A stretch of 64,000 bases of DNA from Caulobacter sp. NIBR2454. Lineage in GTDB: Bacteria; Pseudomonadota; Alphaproteobacteria; Caulobacterales; Caulobacteraceae. Positions 45,252 through 53,127 of this stretch are shown here, one piece after another. A model generated the notes under the pieces. That model did not search any database and was not told the origin of the DNA. It was given only the letters and a program-made list of their open reading frames with translations. Location of the stretch: NCBI RefSeq assembly GCF_027474405.1, contig NZ_CP114871.1:1187001-1251000 (forward strand), read 5' to 3'. How positions within the stretch are numbered: position 1 is the stretch's first letter; the number at the start of each line of letters is the position of its first letter. The position numbers and the translations under genes are program-made.

Positions 45252-46727
45252 TCAGGCGTGGACCGGCGGCCGTCGGTGCGCCCAGGGAAGGGCCCGCTCC
45301 AGCTCATAGGCTAGCTCGAACAGGGTCTTCTCATCGCCGGCCTTGGCCGCGAACTGCACGCCCACGGGCAGGCCATCGGACGTCCAGTAGAGCGGCACGC
45401 TCATGGCAGGGGCTCCCGCCACGTTTTCGATAGGCGTGTAGCCTACATAGGCCACCAGCCGCTGGACCAGCGTGTCGAATGGTACGTCCCCGGAGACATA
45501 GCCCAACTGCACCGGCGGCTTGCCCAGGACGGGGCTAAGGATCACGTCATAGGTGTCGAACCAGCCATTATAGGCGGCGGCTGATGCATTGAGGCGGGCT
45601 ACGACCGCGTCCATGCCGCCGGGCGCCGACTTGCCCAACTCCGCCACGCCCAGAGAGAACGGCTCCAGCACCGAGGCGTCGGGGGCCTTGCCCATGATGC
45701 GGGTCAATTCGGTCACGAGGCCAGCGGCGGATGATCCCCACAGGGCGTTGAAGTCGCGGGCGAACTGCTCGCCGTCGATGGGCCAGCGGGTGGGCTGCAC
45801 CTGATGGCCGAGGCCGCGCAGCAGGGCGGCGGCGTTCTCGACCGCCTTGGCCACCTCAGCGTCGGGCTTCAGGCCTGTGCCGCCCTCGATGACCACGCCG
45901 ACGCGCAGGCGGCGCCTGGACGGCTCCAGGACAAAGCCAATCGGGGGCAGGGGCGATCCGGCCTCTGCGTTTTCGGTGGCCGCGAACAGGGCGGCGCTGT
46001 CGCGTACGCTGTGGGAGACGCAATGCTCCACGGCCAGATCGATGGCGCGCCGGCTGGGCCGAGGGCCGATCATGCGTCCGCGCGACGGCTTCAGACCGAA
46101 CAGACCGCAGTTGGCGGCCGGAATCCGGATCGAACCGCCGCCGTCATTGGCGTGGGCGATCGCAACGACCCCGGCTGCGGTCGCGGCCGCCGCGCCCCCT
46201 GAGGAGCCGCCCGGAGAGCGCGCCAGGTTCCACGGATTGCGTGTGGGGGCCGAGGCCAGGGGTTCAGTGGTCGGCAGGAAGCCGTATTCGGGCGTGGCCG
46301 ATTTGCCGATGATAATGAAGCCCGCACGCTCGAAGGCGTCGATATAGGCGTCTTGCGTCTTGGCCGCCTGGGCCTGGGCGCCGGTGCGCGAACCGTAGCG
46401 GGTGGGCAGGCCCCTGACGTCGTTCAGATCCTTGACCAGGAAGGGCACGCCGGCGAAGGGACCCGTGAGACCGCCGGCCTTGGCCCTGTCCACGGCGCGC
46501 TCGAAGTTCGGCGTGACCATGAAGTTGAGCTTTGGGTTCAGCGCTTCAGCATTGCGGATCGCCGTCTCGACGGCCTCCACGGGCGACAGCTTCTTGCGGC
46601 GGATGCGGCTGGCGATTTCCGACGCGTCGGGTGTCCAGGGTGCGCTGGAACTCGCCTGAGCGCCGAAGGCGGGCGCGAGGCCAGCGGCCGAGGTGGCGAC
46701 GAGCAGATCGCGGCGAAGCAAGGACAT
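45252..46727 (-). CDS. Amidase-signature family protein, exported
   Basis: A 491-aa amidase. The catalytic triad Lys-cisSer-Ser is visible: K99 (F-L-V-K-D-L), S175 (S-P-G-G-S-S-G-G-A) and S199 (D-G-G-G-S-I-R-I-P-A). It begins L-L-R-R-D-L-L-V with a Tat-like signal ending near A-Q-A. It is closest in appearance to 6-aminohexanoate-cyclic-dimer hydrolase-like amidases; the substrate is unknown. Divergent from tlyA with 74 bases between. Confidence 0.92.
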   Translation of the reverse strand: MSLLRRDLLVATSAAGLAPAFGAQASSSAPWTPDASEIASRIRRKKLSPVEAVETAIRNAEALNPKLNFMVTPNFERAVDRAKAGGLTGPFAGVPFLVKDLNDVRGLPTRYGSRTGAQAQAAKTQDAYIDAFERAGFIIIGKSATPEYGFLPTTEPLASAPTRNPWNLARSPGGSSGGAAAATAAGVVAIAHANDGGGSIRIPAANCGLFGLKPSRGRMIGPRPSRRAIDLAVEHCVSHSVRDSAALFAATENAEAGSPLPPIGFVLEPSRRRLRVGVVIEGGTGLKPDAEVAKAVENAAALLRGLGHQVQPTRWPIDGEQFARDFNALWGSSAAGLVTELTRIMGKAPDASVLEPFSLGVAELGKSAPGGMDAVVARLNASAAAYNGWFDTYDVILSPVLGKPPVQLGYVSGDVPFDTLVQRLVAYVGYTPIENVAGAPAMSVPLYWTSDGLPVGVQFAAKAGDEKTLFELAYELERALPWAHRRPPVHA

Positions 46728-46801
46728 TCACACCCTCCCGTTTTCACCAAGCTGACCCGTAACCATTGGGCTTCGCAAGTCAGGAGGATAAGGGAAGGTC
46801 G

Positions 46802-47533
46802 ATGAGGAAGCGCGCCGACATCCTTTTGGTCGAACGGGGCCTGTTCGACAGCCGGGCCAAGGCCCGCGCCGCAATCGAGGCCGGCGGGGTGACGGCCAAC
46901 GGCGCGACGGTCTCGAAAGCCTCCGAAGCGATCCCCGAGGATGCCGAGATCGTCGCGGAAGCGGCGCATCCCTGGGTCGGTCGCGGCGCGCTGAAGCTGG
47001 AGCACGCCCTGACCCTGTGGCCGATCATGGTAGAGGGTAGGGTGGTCGTGGACGTCGGGGCCTCGACCGGGGGGTTCACCGAGGTCTGCCTCAGCCGAGG
47101 CGCCGCCATGGTCTATGCCGTGGACGTGGGGCGGGAGCAGTTGCACCCCAAACTTCGGAGCGACCCGCGGGTCATCGATCTGTCAGGCACGGACGCCCGC
47201 TCGCTGGACGCCGCCCTGATCCCGGACGCGCCGCAACTTGTGGTCAGCGACGTCAGCTTCATCGGTCTGGCCAAGGCCTTGCCGGCGGCCTTGGCCCTGG
47301 CGGCGCCGGGCGCGGACCTGGTGGCTCTGATCAAGCCGCAGTTCGAGGTTGGTCGCGAGAACATCGGCAAGGGCGGGCTGGTGAAGGACGAGGCTGCTCG
47401 CGAGAAGGCGGTCGCCGACGTGCTGGCGTTTCTGGCCGAAAGCGGCTGGACCGTCCGGGAAACCGCCCCGAGCCCGATCCTTGGTGGGGAAGGTGCTGTC
47501 GAGCACCTCGTTTGGGCAATCCACCCAGCTTGA
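46802..47533 (+). CDS. tlyA: TlyA family rRNA methyltransferase
   Basis: A 243-aa protein with an N-terminal S4 RNA-binding domain (residues about 3-60, R-A-D-I-L-L-V-E-R-G-L-F and S-R-A-K-A-R-A-A-I-E-A-G) and a FtsJ-like domain with D-V-G-A-S-T-G-G-F-T-E at about 80-90 as SAM loop. The later K-P-Q-F-E-V-G-R is the TlyA hallmark. Methylates ribose of 16S/23S cytidines in other bacteria. Start 46802 has AGGGAAGG before it; an in-frame upstream start at 46766 is not needed. Confidence 0.92.
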   Translation: MRKRADILLVERGLFDSRAKARAAIEAGGVTANGATVSKASEAIPEDAEIVAEAAHPWVGRGALKLEHALTLWPIMVEGRVVVDVGASTGGFTEVCLSRGAAMVYAVDVGREQLHPKLRSDPRVIDLSGTDARSLDAALIPDAPQLVVSDVSFIGLAKALPAALALAAPGADLVALIKPQFEVGRENIGKGGLVKDEAAREKAVADVLAFLAESGWTVRETAPSPILGGEGAVEHLVWAIHPA

Positions 47534-47584
47534 CCATAACAGCGTTCGTCGAACAACCTTGGCGGGTTGATCGGGGAATGTTCA

Positions 47585-48658
47585 ATGAAGCGCTGCATCG
47601 CCGCGCTGGCCGCCGTCCTGCTGTCCGGTTGCGCCACGCCTGTCACGGAAGGACCGGAAGTCAGCATCGACGCCCGGAATGAGGAGACCCGGCGGCAGCA
47701 GGAATATGTGCTCGCCGTCCGGTCTGAAGAGACGGCGCGCCTGCTGCGGATCGCGGAGCATGTAAAGGCGGCGAACGTTGAACTATGCCATCGCCGCGCA
47801 CTTTCGATCGGCGCCCACTTCGAAAGCATCTACGACTATGCGGGGCAGATGCGCGCGGCTGCCAAGGCCGTGCATGGCGTCTCGGGCAAGCCGCAGGTCA
47901 CGTGGCTGGACGAGAGAGGGCCGGCAGCCAAGGCCGGGCTGCGGATGGGTGACCAGCTTCTAGCGGTGAATGGCTCACGTGTCGCCAGCGGCCCGAAGGC
48001 CGGCAAGTCAGCGAGAGGTCTGCTGGCTGCGGCCCTTCATGGGTCTCAGAACCTCCAGATTCAGCGGGGAGACCAGGTGTTCACCTTCGACATCGTTGGG
48101 CGACAGGTGTGCGGCTATCCGTTTTTCATCGCCGACTCTGATGACGTGAACGCCTTCGCCGATGGTGATCGGGTCGTCTTCATGCGCGGCATGATGCGGT
48201 TCGTGAAGAACGATGATGAACTCGCCCTGATCGTTGGGCATGAGCTCGCACACAACGTCATGGGGCATATCGACAAGAGCAAGCAGAATGCTCTGTGGGG
48301 CGCGTTAGGTGGAGCGCTGATCGATATTGCGCTGGCGGCGGGAGGCATCAATACGGGCGGCGATATCGCTGAAGCCGGTGCGCAAGCTGGCGCGTTGGCC
48401 CACTCTCCGGAGTTTGAAAGCGAAGCCGACTATGTCGGGCTCTATTTCGCGGCGCGAGCTGGATATGACGTTGAGCGGTCGGAGGAGTTCTGGCGTCGGC
48501 GCGCGGTCGACAACCCTTCGAGCATTCGCAAGACGACTACGCATCCCACATCGGTGAAACGCTTTCTGACGTTGGCCGCCACGCGTCGCGAGATCGCTGA
48601 AAGGAAAGAGGCGGGACAGCCGCTGCTGCCCCGCCTCAAGAAGGATTCGCCGCTCTAG
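47585..48658 (+). CDS. M48 family metalloprotease lipoprotein with PDZ domain
   Basis: A 357-aa lipoprotein (lipobox L-L-S-G-C, Cys16). A PDZ domain spans about 100-172 (A-K-A-G-L-R-M-G-D-Q-L-L-A-V-N-G). The zinc site is H-E-L-A-H at 219-223 with E-S-E-A-D at 278-282 as third ligand. A helical stretch rich in Ala/Gly follows the active site. Probably a periplasmic quality-control protease anchored to the outer membrane, like other Caulobacterales M48 lipoproteins. Lower GC than the surroundings. Convergent with the glycine-zipper gene. Confidence 0.9.
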   Translation: MKRCIAALAAVLLSGCATPVTEGPEVSIDARNEETRRQQEYVLAVRSEETARLLRIAEHVKAANVELCHRRALSIGAHFESIYDYAGQMRAAAKAVHGVSGKPQVTWLDERGPAAKAGLRMGDQLLAVNGSRVASGPKAGKSARGLLAAALHGSQNLQIQRGDQVFTFDIVGRQVCGYPFFIADSDDVNAFADGDRVVFMRGMMRFVKNDDELALIVGHELAHNVMGHIDKSKQNALWGALGGALIDIALAAGGINTGGDIAEAGAQAGALAHSPEFESEADYVGLYFAARAGYDVERSEEFWRRRAVDNPSSIRKTTTHPTSVKRFLTLAATRREIAERKEAGQPLLPRLKKDSPL

Positions 48659-48664
48659 GGCCGC

Positions 48665-49270
48665 TTAGTCGACGACCTGGTAGTCGCCGTTGGCGTCCTG
48701 GCAGACGCGGACGAAGCGCTTCTGGATGCGGCCGTCCGGCAGGTGGATCGGGCTTTCGGCCAGGCTGCAGCCGCCGGCGTCGCCGCGCGCTTCGGCCACC
48801 GGACGGGCACGGTCGTCGAAACGGTCGTGGTCGTCATAGCGGGCCGAATAACGGTCCTGATAACGGTCATAATAGTCGCGGTTGTCGTAGTAGCCGACTT
48901 CCGGCGGGGGCGGCGGAGGAGGCGGGGCGTAGGTCGCGCGCTGGCCGGGCGTGCAGGCCGCGCCGTTGCGGCCGATCGCGCTGCCGGCGACAGCACCAAG
49001 CAGACCGCCGAGAACCGCGCCTTCGGCCTTCACGCCGCTGGAGGCCAGGCCGCCGCCGATCAACGCGCCGAGGCCCGCGCCCGCGAGACCGCCGGTAGTG
49101 CCGCGGGTGGTCGTGTCGCGACGGCAAGGGTCGTAATAATAGCCGCCGCGGCTGTCGTAGTAGCCCGAGGACTGCGCCATCGAGACGGTGGGCGCGGCCA
49201 TCGTGCCGACCAGGGCCGCCGCCGAGGCGAGCAGGCCGAGTCCGGCGGCGATCTTGGAACGGGTCTTCAT
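48665..49270 (-). CDS. Exported glycine-zipper 2TM domain protein
   Basis: A 201-aa protein: signal peptide ends S-M-A-Q; a Tyr-rich segment (Y-Y-D-S-R-G-G-Y-Y-Y-D); glycine-zipper region of about residues 59-100 (G-A-G-L-G-A-L-I-G-G-G and G-A-V-L-G-G-L-L-G-A-V-A-G); a Pro8 tract; Tyr/Asp/Arg-rich low complexity; C-terminal soluble part. Such proteins associate with the outer membrane. A paralog with the same zipper follows on the same strand. Confidence 0.82.
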   Translation of the reverse strand: MKTRSKIAAGLGLLASAAALVGTMAAPTVSMAQSSGYYDSRGGYYYDPCRRDTTTRGTTGGLAGAGLGALIGGGLASSGVKAEGAVLGGLLGAVAGSAIGRNGAACTPGQRATYAPPPPPPPPEVGYYDNRDYYDRYQDRYSARYDDHDRFDDRARPVAEARGDAGGCSLAESPIHLPDGRIQKRFVRVCQDANGDYQVVD

Positions 49271-49337
49271 GTCGTTATCCCCTGATGGAGCGATGATGCT
49301 GGTGTTTCTTGTTGTCGAAATTTAGCCGCGCCAGATC

Positions 49338-49754
49338 CTAGCTGCGGCCCGAGGGTCGCCAGGCGCCGTCGCGGCCACGGCAGACCTCGAAGCCGTGATT
49401 GCGGCCGCCGTAGTACTCGTTGACCCAGCGGCAATCGCGGCGGGCCGCGACGCGGCGCGGATAGTCCACGCACTTAACCTGGTTCTTGGCGATCTGGTGA
49501 CCGGCGACCGCGCCGACGACGCCACCGAGGACCGCGCCCTCGGTCTTGGCGCCGTTGCCCGCGACCGCGCCGCCCAGCAGCGCGCCCGACAGGCCGCCGA
49601 TGACGGTGCCCTGATTGGCCTTGCGCTTTTGCTCAGCACGGCAGATGTCGCCGGAGCCATAGGAACGGGACGATTGGGCGGCGGCGAATTGAGGGACAGC
49701 CAGGGTCGGGACAGTGACCGCGAGGGCCGCCGCGAAAGCGAGAATGGTCTTCAT
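49338..49754 (-). CDS. Exported glycine-zipper 2TM domain protein (paralog)
   Basis: A 138-aa protein: signal peptide ends F-A-A-A-Q-S; then C-R-A-E-Q-K-R-K-A-N-Q-G; a zipper I-G-G-L-S-G-A-L-L-G-G-A-V-A-G and K-T-E-G-A-V-L-G-G-V-V-G, nearly identical to the zipper of the neighbour (K-A-E-G-A-V-L-G-G-L-L-G). It has conserved Cys residues after the zipper, which may pair. Membrane-inserting in the envelope. An 18/20-bp inverted repeat lies 67 bases upstream. Confidence 0.82.
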   Translation of the reverse strand: MKTILAFAAALAVTVPTLAVPQFAAAQSSRSYGSGDICRAEQKRKANQGTVIGGLSGALLGGAVAGNGAKTEGAVLGGVVGAVAGHQIAKNQVKCVDYPRRVAARRDCRWVNEYYGGRNHGFEVCRGRDGAWRPSGRS

Positions 49755-49820
49755 CTGAGCTACTCCTACCGACCGCTGGCGCGTGGCTTTCGGCCGAAGC
49801 GCTGCTGATGAGGTCTGGTT

Positions 49821-49872
49821 AGATGAATGAAGCTGAACGGCGCTTGAGCGATCCGTTCATCTTCGTTCATCT
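49821..49872. promoter_or_regulatory. Inverted repeat with tandem TGAA motifs between divergent genes
   Basis: Arm 49821-49840 (AGATGAATGAAGCTGAACGG) is matched at 18 of 20 positions by the complement of arm 49853-49872; the spacer is 12 bases. Each arm holds two TGAA copies ten bases apart. It lies between the minus-strand glycine-zipper gene and the RlmD-type gene, so it may bind a regulator of either. Confidence 0.5.
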
Positions 49873-49952
49873 GGAACGCGGGGAGCGATCCGCGGCTGGC
49901 TGTGCTAAGGGCGGCGGTCGCGCGCTCGGCCTAGCTTCACCGTGGAGAGGGA

Positions 49953-51230
49953 ATGGGCGGCGCCAGAGGAAGTTCCGAGCTTATGGGCAAACCCGCCGAG
50001 GTCCGTGACCTGACCATCAACGCCATCGGCGCCCAAGGCGACGGCCTGGCGGAAGGGCCCGCGTTCGTCCCACTGACCTTGCCAGGCGAAATCGTCCGCG
50101 CGCGGGTGGAAAATGGACGCGGCGAACTGCTGGAGATCCTGCAAGCGAGCGCCGAGCGGGTTTCACCGCCCTGTGTCCATTTCGGCGAATGCGGCGGCTG
50201 CGCTCTGCAGCACTGGGACAACGCGCCTTACTTGGAATGGAAGCGCGAGCAGGTGCGCATCCAACTGGGTCGTGAGCGGATCGAAACCGAAATCCTGCCG
50301 ACCTTCGCCTCGCCGCCCGCCTCGCGGCGGCGGTTGGCCCTGCACGCCCGCAAGGGCAAGGGCGGCGCACGCATCGGGTTCAAGGCGCGGCGGTCGTGGG
50401 ATCTGGTGGAGATCGGCGAGTGCCCGATCAGCGATCCTCGCCTGGTCGCGGCGTTCCCCGCCCTGCGCAAGCTGGCCGCGCCGTTTCTGGAACATCCGAA
50501 GTCGGCTCCGACCCTGCACGTCACCCTGACCGCCACGGGTTTGGACATCGACGTCACCGGGGTGGAGCGCAAGAGCGGAGGGCTGTCGGCTGACGCGCGC
50601 CTGCGCGCCGCTGAGGCCGCTCAGGAGGGGAATTTTGCCCGGGTGACCATGGCCGGCGAGGCGATCTACGGAATCCGCCAGGCGGTGGTGCGGCTGGGTC
50701 CGGCGACCGTGGCCCTGCCGTCAGGAGCCTTCCTGCAGGCGGTGCCGGCGGCCGAGAAGGCGATGATCGACTTCGCGGTGGAGTCCTCGCAAGGCGCCAG
50801 CCGTATCGCCGACCTCTATTGCGGGGTGGGCACCTTCACCTTCCGTCTGGCGGAGATCGGCGCGGTGCATGCCGCCGACGTCACCGAAGGGGCCATTCGC
50901 GCGCTGAACGCGGCGATCGGCACCGCGCCAGGACTGAAGCCCATCAAGGCAGAAGCGCGGGATCTGGCTCGCCGTCCGGTGCTCTCAACCGAGTTGGCCA
51001 AGACCGATGTGGTGGTCATCGACCCGCCTCGCGCCGGGGCTCTGGAGCAGACCGCCGAGATCGCCAAGTCCAAGGTGGCCCGGGTGGTGAGCGTATCCTG
51101 CAATCCCGCCACCTTCGCCCGCGACGCCCGCGCCTTGGTGGACGCCGGTTTCACGCTCGAGAAGGTGATGCCGGTCGACCAGTTCCTGTGGTCACCACAC
51201 ATCGAGTTGGTAGGCGTCTTCAGCCGCTAG
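49953..51230 (+). CDS. RlmD/RumA-type 23S rRNA (uracil-C5)-methyltransferase
   Basis: A 425-aa class I SAM-dependent RNA methyltransferase. TRAM-like N-terminus; four Fe-S ligand Cys at residues 74, 80, 83 and 157 (C-x5-C-x2-C then G-E-C-P-I); SAM loop D-L-Y-C-G-V-G-T-F; catalytic Cys in V-S-C-N-P-A-T-F-A-R-D. Methylates a uracil in 23S rRNA or a related RNA. An in-frame ATG at 49983 (M-G-K-P-A-E) is an alternative start and fits the usual N-terminus better. Its stop is shared in CTAG with the serine hydrolase. Confidence 0.9.
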   Translation: MGGARGSSELMGKPAEVRDLTINAIGAQGDGLAEGPAFVPLTLPGEIVRARVENGRGELLEILQASAERVSPPCVHFGECGGCALQHWDNAPYLEWKREQVRIQLGRERIETEILPTFASPPASRRRLALHARKGKGGARIGFKARRSWDLVEIGECPISDPRLVAAFPALRKLAAPFLEHPKSAPTLHVTLTATGLDIDVTGVERKSGGLSADARLRAAEAAQEGNFARVTMAGEAIYGIRQAVVRLGPATVALPSGAFLQAVPAAEKAMIDFAVESSQGASRIADLYCGVGTFTFRLAEIGAVHAADVTEGAIRALNAAIGTAPGLKPIKAEARDLARRPVLSTELAKTDVVVIDPPRAGALEQTAEIAKSKVARVVSVSCNPATFARDARALVDAGFTLEKVMPVDQFLWSPHIELVGVFSR

Positions 51231-52441
51231 AGCGCCGAAGCCAGGGCATGGAACTGCTGGACGGCGCCATAGCCGGCCAGACCGTGTCCCTTCATCAGGC
51301 CCTCCAACTCGACCATGTTGTGTTGGAGCAGGATCATGACTGACCCGTCAGTGGGATCAGCCTGCCACCATCCGCCATAGGCGCCTGGCCAGCCGACCGT
51401 GCCGACGCCACCCTTGCAATGCGTGGCCAAGGCCGTCTCGGGATCGGTGACCACCGCCACGCCCAGGCCAAAGCCGTTGCCGGCGGCGAAAACGGGCATG
51501 CCCAGGGTGGTGGCGTTGGCGCGCTGCTCGTCGGTCAACCGGTTGGCGGTCATCAACCTCAGCGTTTCCGGTTTCAGGAGTCGTACGCCGTCGATCGCGC
51601 CATCGCCCAGAAACAGTCGCGCGAACGCCAAATAGTCGTCCAGCGTCGACCACAGGCCCGCGCCGCCCGAGACATAGGTCATGTCCTCGGGGCGTTCAGC
51701 CACCGTGGCGCCGCCCGGCGCGACAGCGAGCTTGAGCAGGCGTCCCTCATCGTCGAACCCGTACATGCCCGCGCGTCGGTCTCGCTTTGCCGGCGGCACG
51801 GTGAAGCCGGTGTCCTTCATGCCGAGCGGCCTGAAGATTCGGCGCTCCAGCACTTCGCCCAAGGGTGAGCCTTCCATGCGGGCGATCAAAAGCCCGAGAA
51901 GGTCGGTGGAGTGCCCGTAGTGAAACCCCGCACCCGGTTGATCGACCAGGGGCAGGGAGGCCAGACCCGCGATCCAGGCGTCGGGCGCCACCACGCTGTC
52001 GATGTCGCCGCCCAGAGCGTTGCTATAGACCTGGGCCAGCGGACCAGGATGAAATGAGCCGTAGGTGATGCCGGAGCGGTGCGTCAGCAGATCCTCGAAG
52101 GTGATCGCCCGGTCAGCCGGGACCGTGTCGTCAAGCGGGCCGCCCGACATGCGCAGAACCCGCTGGTTGGCGAACTCGGGAGCGACGGTGGTGATGGGGT
52201 CGTCCAGCCGAAATCGCTCCTCTTCCAGGAGCATAAGCGCCGCCACCGATGTAATCGGCTTGGTCAGGGAAGCGATGCGGAACAAGCTGTCGCGGCTAAG
52301 GGGGACGCCAGCCTCGCGGTCTCGCCAGCCGGTCGCGGCGCTCTGAATCACTTCGTCGTCCCTCCAGACCAAGGTCGCGGCGCCAGCGATTTCGCCGTCC
52401 GCCACAAGCCCGTCCAGCACCGCCCCGATGTGATCAGTCAC
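51227..52441 (-). CDS. Serine hydrolase, beta-lactamase class C-like family
   Basis: A 404-aa enzyme of the esterase/DD-peptidase fold. Motif 1 is S-L-T-K at 58-61 (catalytic Ser58). Motif 2 is Y-G-H-S and motif 3 is the H-C-K-G-G region. No signal peptide, so a cytoplasmic esterase is likelier than a beta-lactamase. GTG start with GGGAG upstream. It is divergent from a TetR regulator across an AT-rich gap, which suggests it is the regulated target. Confidence 0.88.
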   Translation of the reverse strand: MTDHIGAVLDGLVADGEIAGAATLVWRDDEVIQSAATGWRDREAGVPLSRDSLFRIASLTKPITSVAALMLLEEERFRLDDPITTVAPEFANQRVLRMSGGPLDDTVPADRAITFEDLLTHRSGITYGSFHPGPLAQVYSNALGGDIDSVVAPDAWIAGLASLPLVDQPGAGFHYGHSTDLLGLLIARMEGSPLGEVLERRIFRPLGMKDTGFTVPPAKRDRRAGMYGFDDEGRLLKLAVAPGGATVAERPEDMTYVSGGAGLWSTLDDYLAFARLFLGDGAIDGVRLLKPETLRLMTANRLTDEQRANATTLGMPVFAAGNGFGLGVAVVTDPETALATHCKGGVGTVGWPGAYGGWWQADPTDGSVMILLQHNMVELEGLMKGHGLAGYGAVQQFHALASAL

Positions 52442-52452
52442 TCGCCGCTCCC

Positions 52453-52495
52453 ATAAATAATGTACCTTCGTTATAAAATAATATTCCTATAAAAC
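52453..52495. promoter_or_regulatory. AT-rich divergent promoter/operator island
   Basis: About 43 bases of mostly A and T in a GC-rich region, between the serine hydrolase and TetR genes. It contains TTATA ... TATAA with a 12-base gap and repeated ATAAATAAT-like words. It must hold both promoters; a TetR operator is expected here. Confidence 0.6.
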
Positions 52496-52530
52496 AAGTC
52501 CCGGGTTAGGCTCTCTGTGTGAAGGACGTC

Positions 52531-53127
52531 ATGAGCCACTCCGGGCGCCGCCAGCCGAAGGGCGATAAACGGCAGCGCACACGCGCGAAGCTGCTAGAGG
52601 CGACCCGCGAACTCGTCCGTGAGCGGGGCTATGAGCACACGACCTTGCAGGCGGTGGCCGAACGCGCCGGCATGACCACTGGCGCGATCTACGGCAACTT
52701 CAAGGATCGGGACGATCTGTTCATGGCGCTGGCAGGCGCCTATTGGACCCCGATCAAGCCGGTGATCCGCCCGGGGTCGAGTTTCGCTGAAAAGATGCGG
52801 GCTCTGGCGGAAGCCACTATCGCCGCCATCCCGGAGCGCGAGACGGCGGCCTACGGGCGACTGACCGGCATGGCCTATTCACTGACCCACGAGGAAATCC
52901 GCGCTCAGGTGAGAGAGGTGACAGCCGATAGCTTCTCGCTGGGCGCCGACTGGCTTCGGACTGTGGCCGACGAGGGCGGCCTTCCAATGCCGGCGGAACT
53001 GCTGGTGGTGGTGATCCATTCCCTGACCGAAGGCCTGTTGTTTCAGCGCTTCCTGACCCCCGAGCTGGTTCCGGACGAAGCGTTTTACGCCGCGTTCGCT
53101 GCCTTGGCCGGAGAGCGGACGCCCTAG
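52531..53127 (+). CDS. TetR/AcrR family transcriptional regulator
   Basis: A 198-aa repressor. The HTH is at about 25-65: L-L-E-A-T-R-E-L-V-R-E-R-G-Y-E-H-T-T, L-Q-A-V-A-E-R-A-G-M-T-T-G-A-I-Y-G-N-F-K. A C-terminal ligand domain follows. ATG 52531 has AAGGA four bases upstream; the GTG at 52519 is an alternative. It probably represses the divergent serine hydrolase and itself. The stop lies in a CTAG shared with the radical SAM gene. Confidence 0.92.
   Translation: MSHSGRRQPKGDKRQRTRAKLLEATRELVRERGYEHTTLQAVAERAGMTTGAIYGNFKDRDDLFMALAGAYWTPIKPVIRPGSSFAEKMRALAEATIAAIPERETAAYGRLTGMAYSLTHEEIRAQVREVTADSFSLGADWLRTVADEGGLPMPAELLVVVIHSLTEGLLFQRFLTPELVPDEAFYAAFAALAGERTP

Noticed and set aside
49853..49870. 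SOS box-like GTTC ... GTTC upstream of the glycine-zipper gene
   Set aside because: The spacing is six bases, not seven, and it is part of an inverted array with TGAA copies, so LexA is not expected.
49823..50008. Small ORF before the RlmD-type gene
   Set aside because: It starts inside the inverted repeat and its composition is not protein-like; the repeat explains the sequence better.
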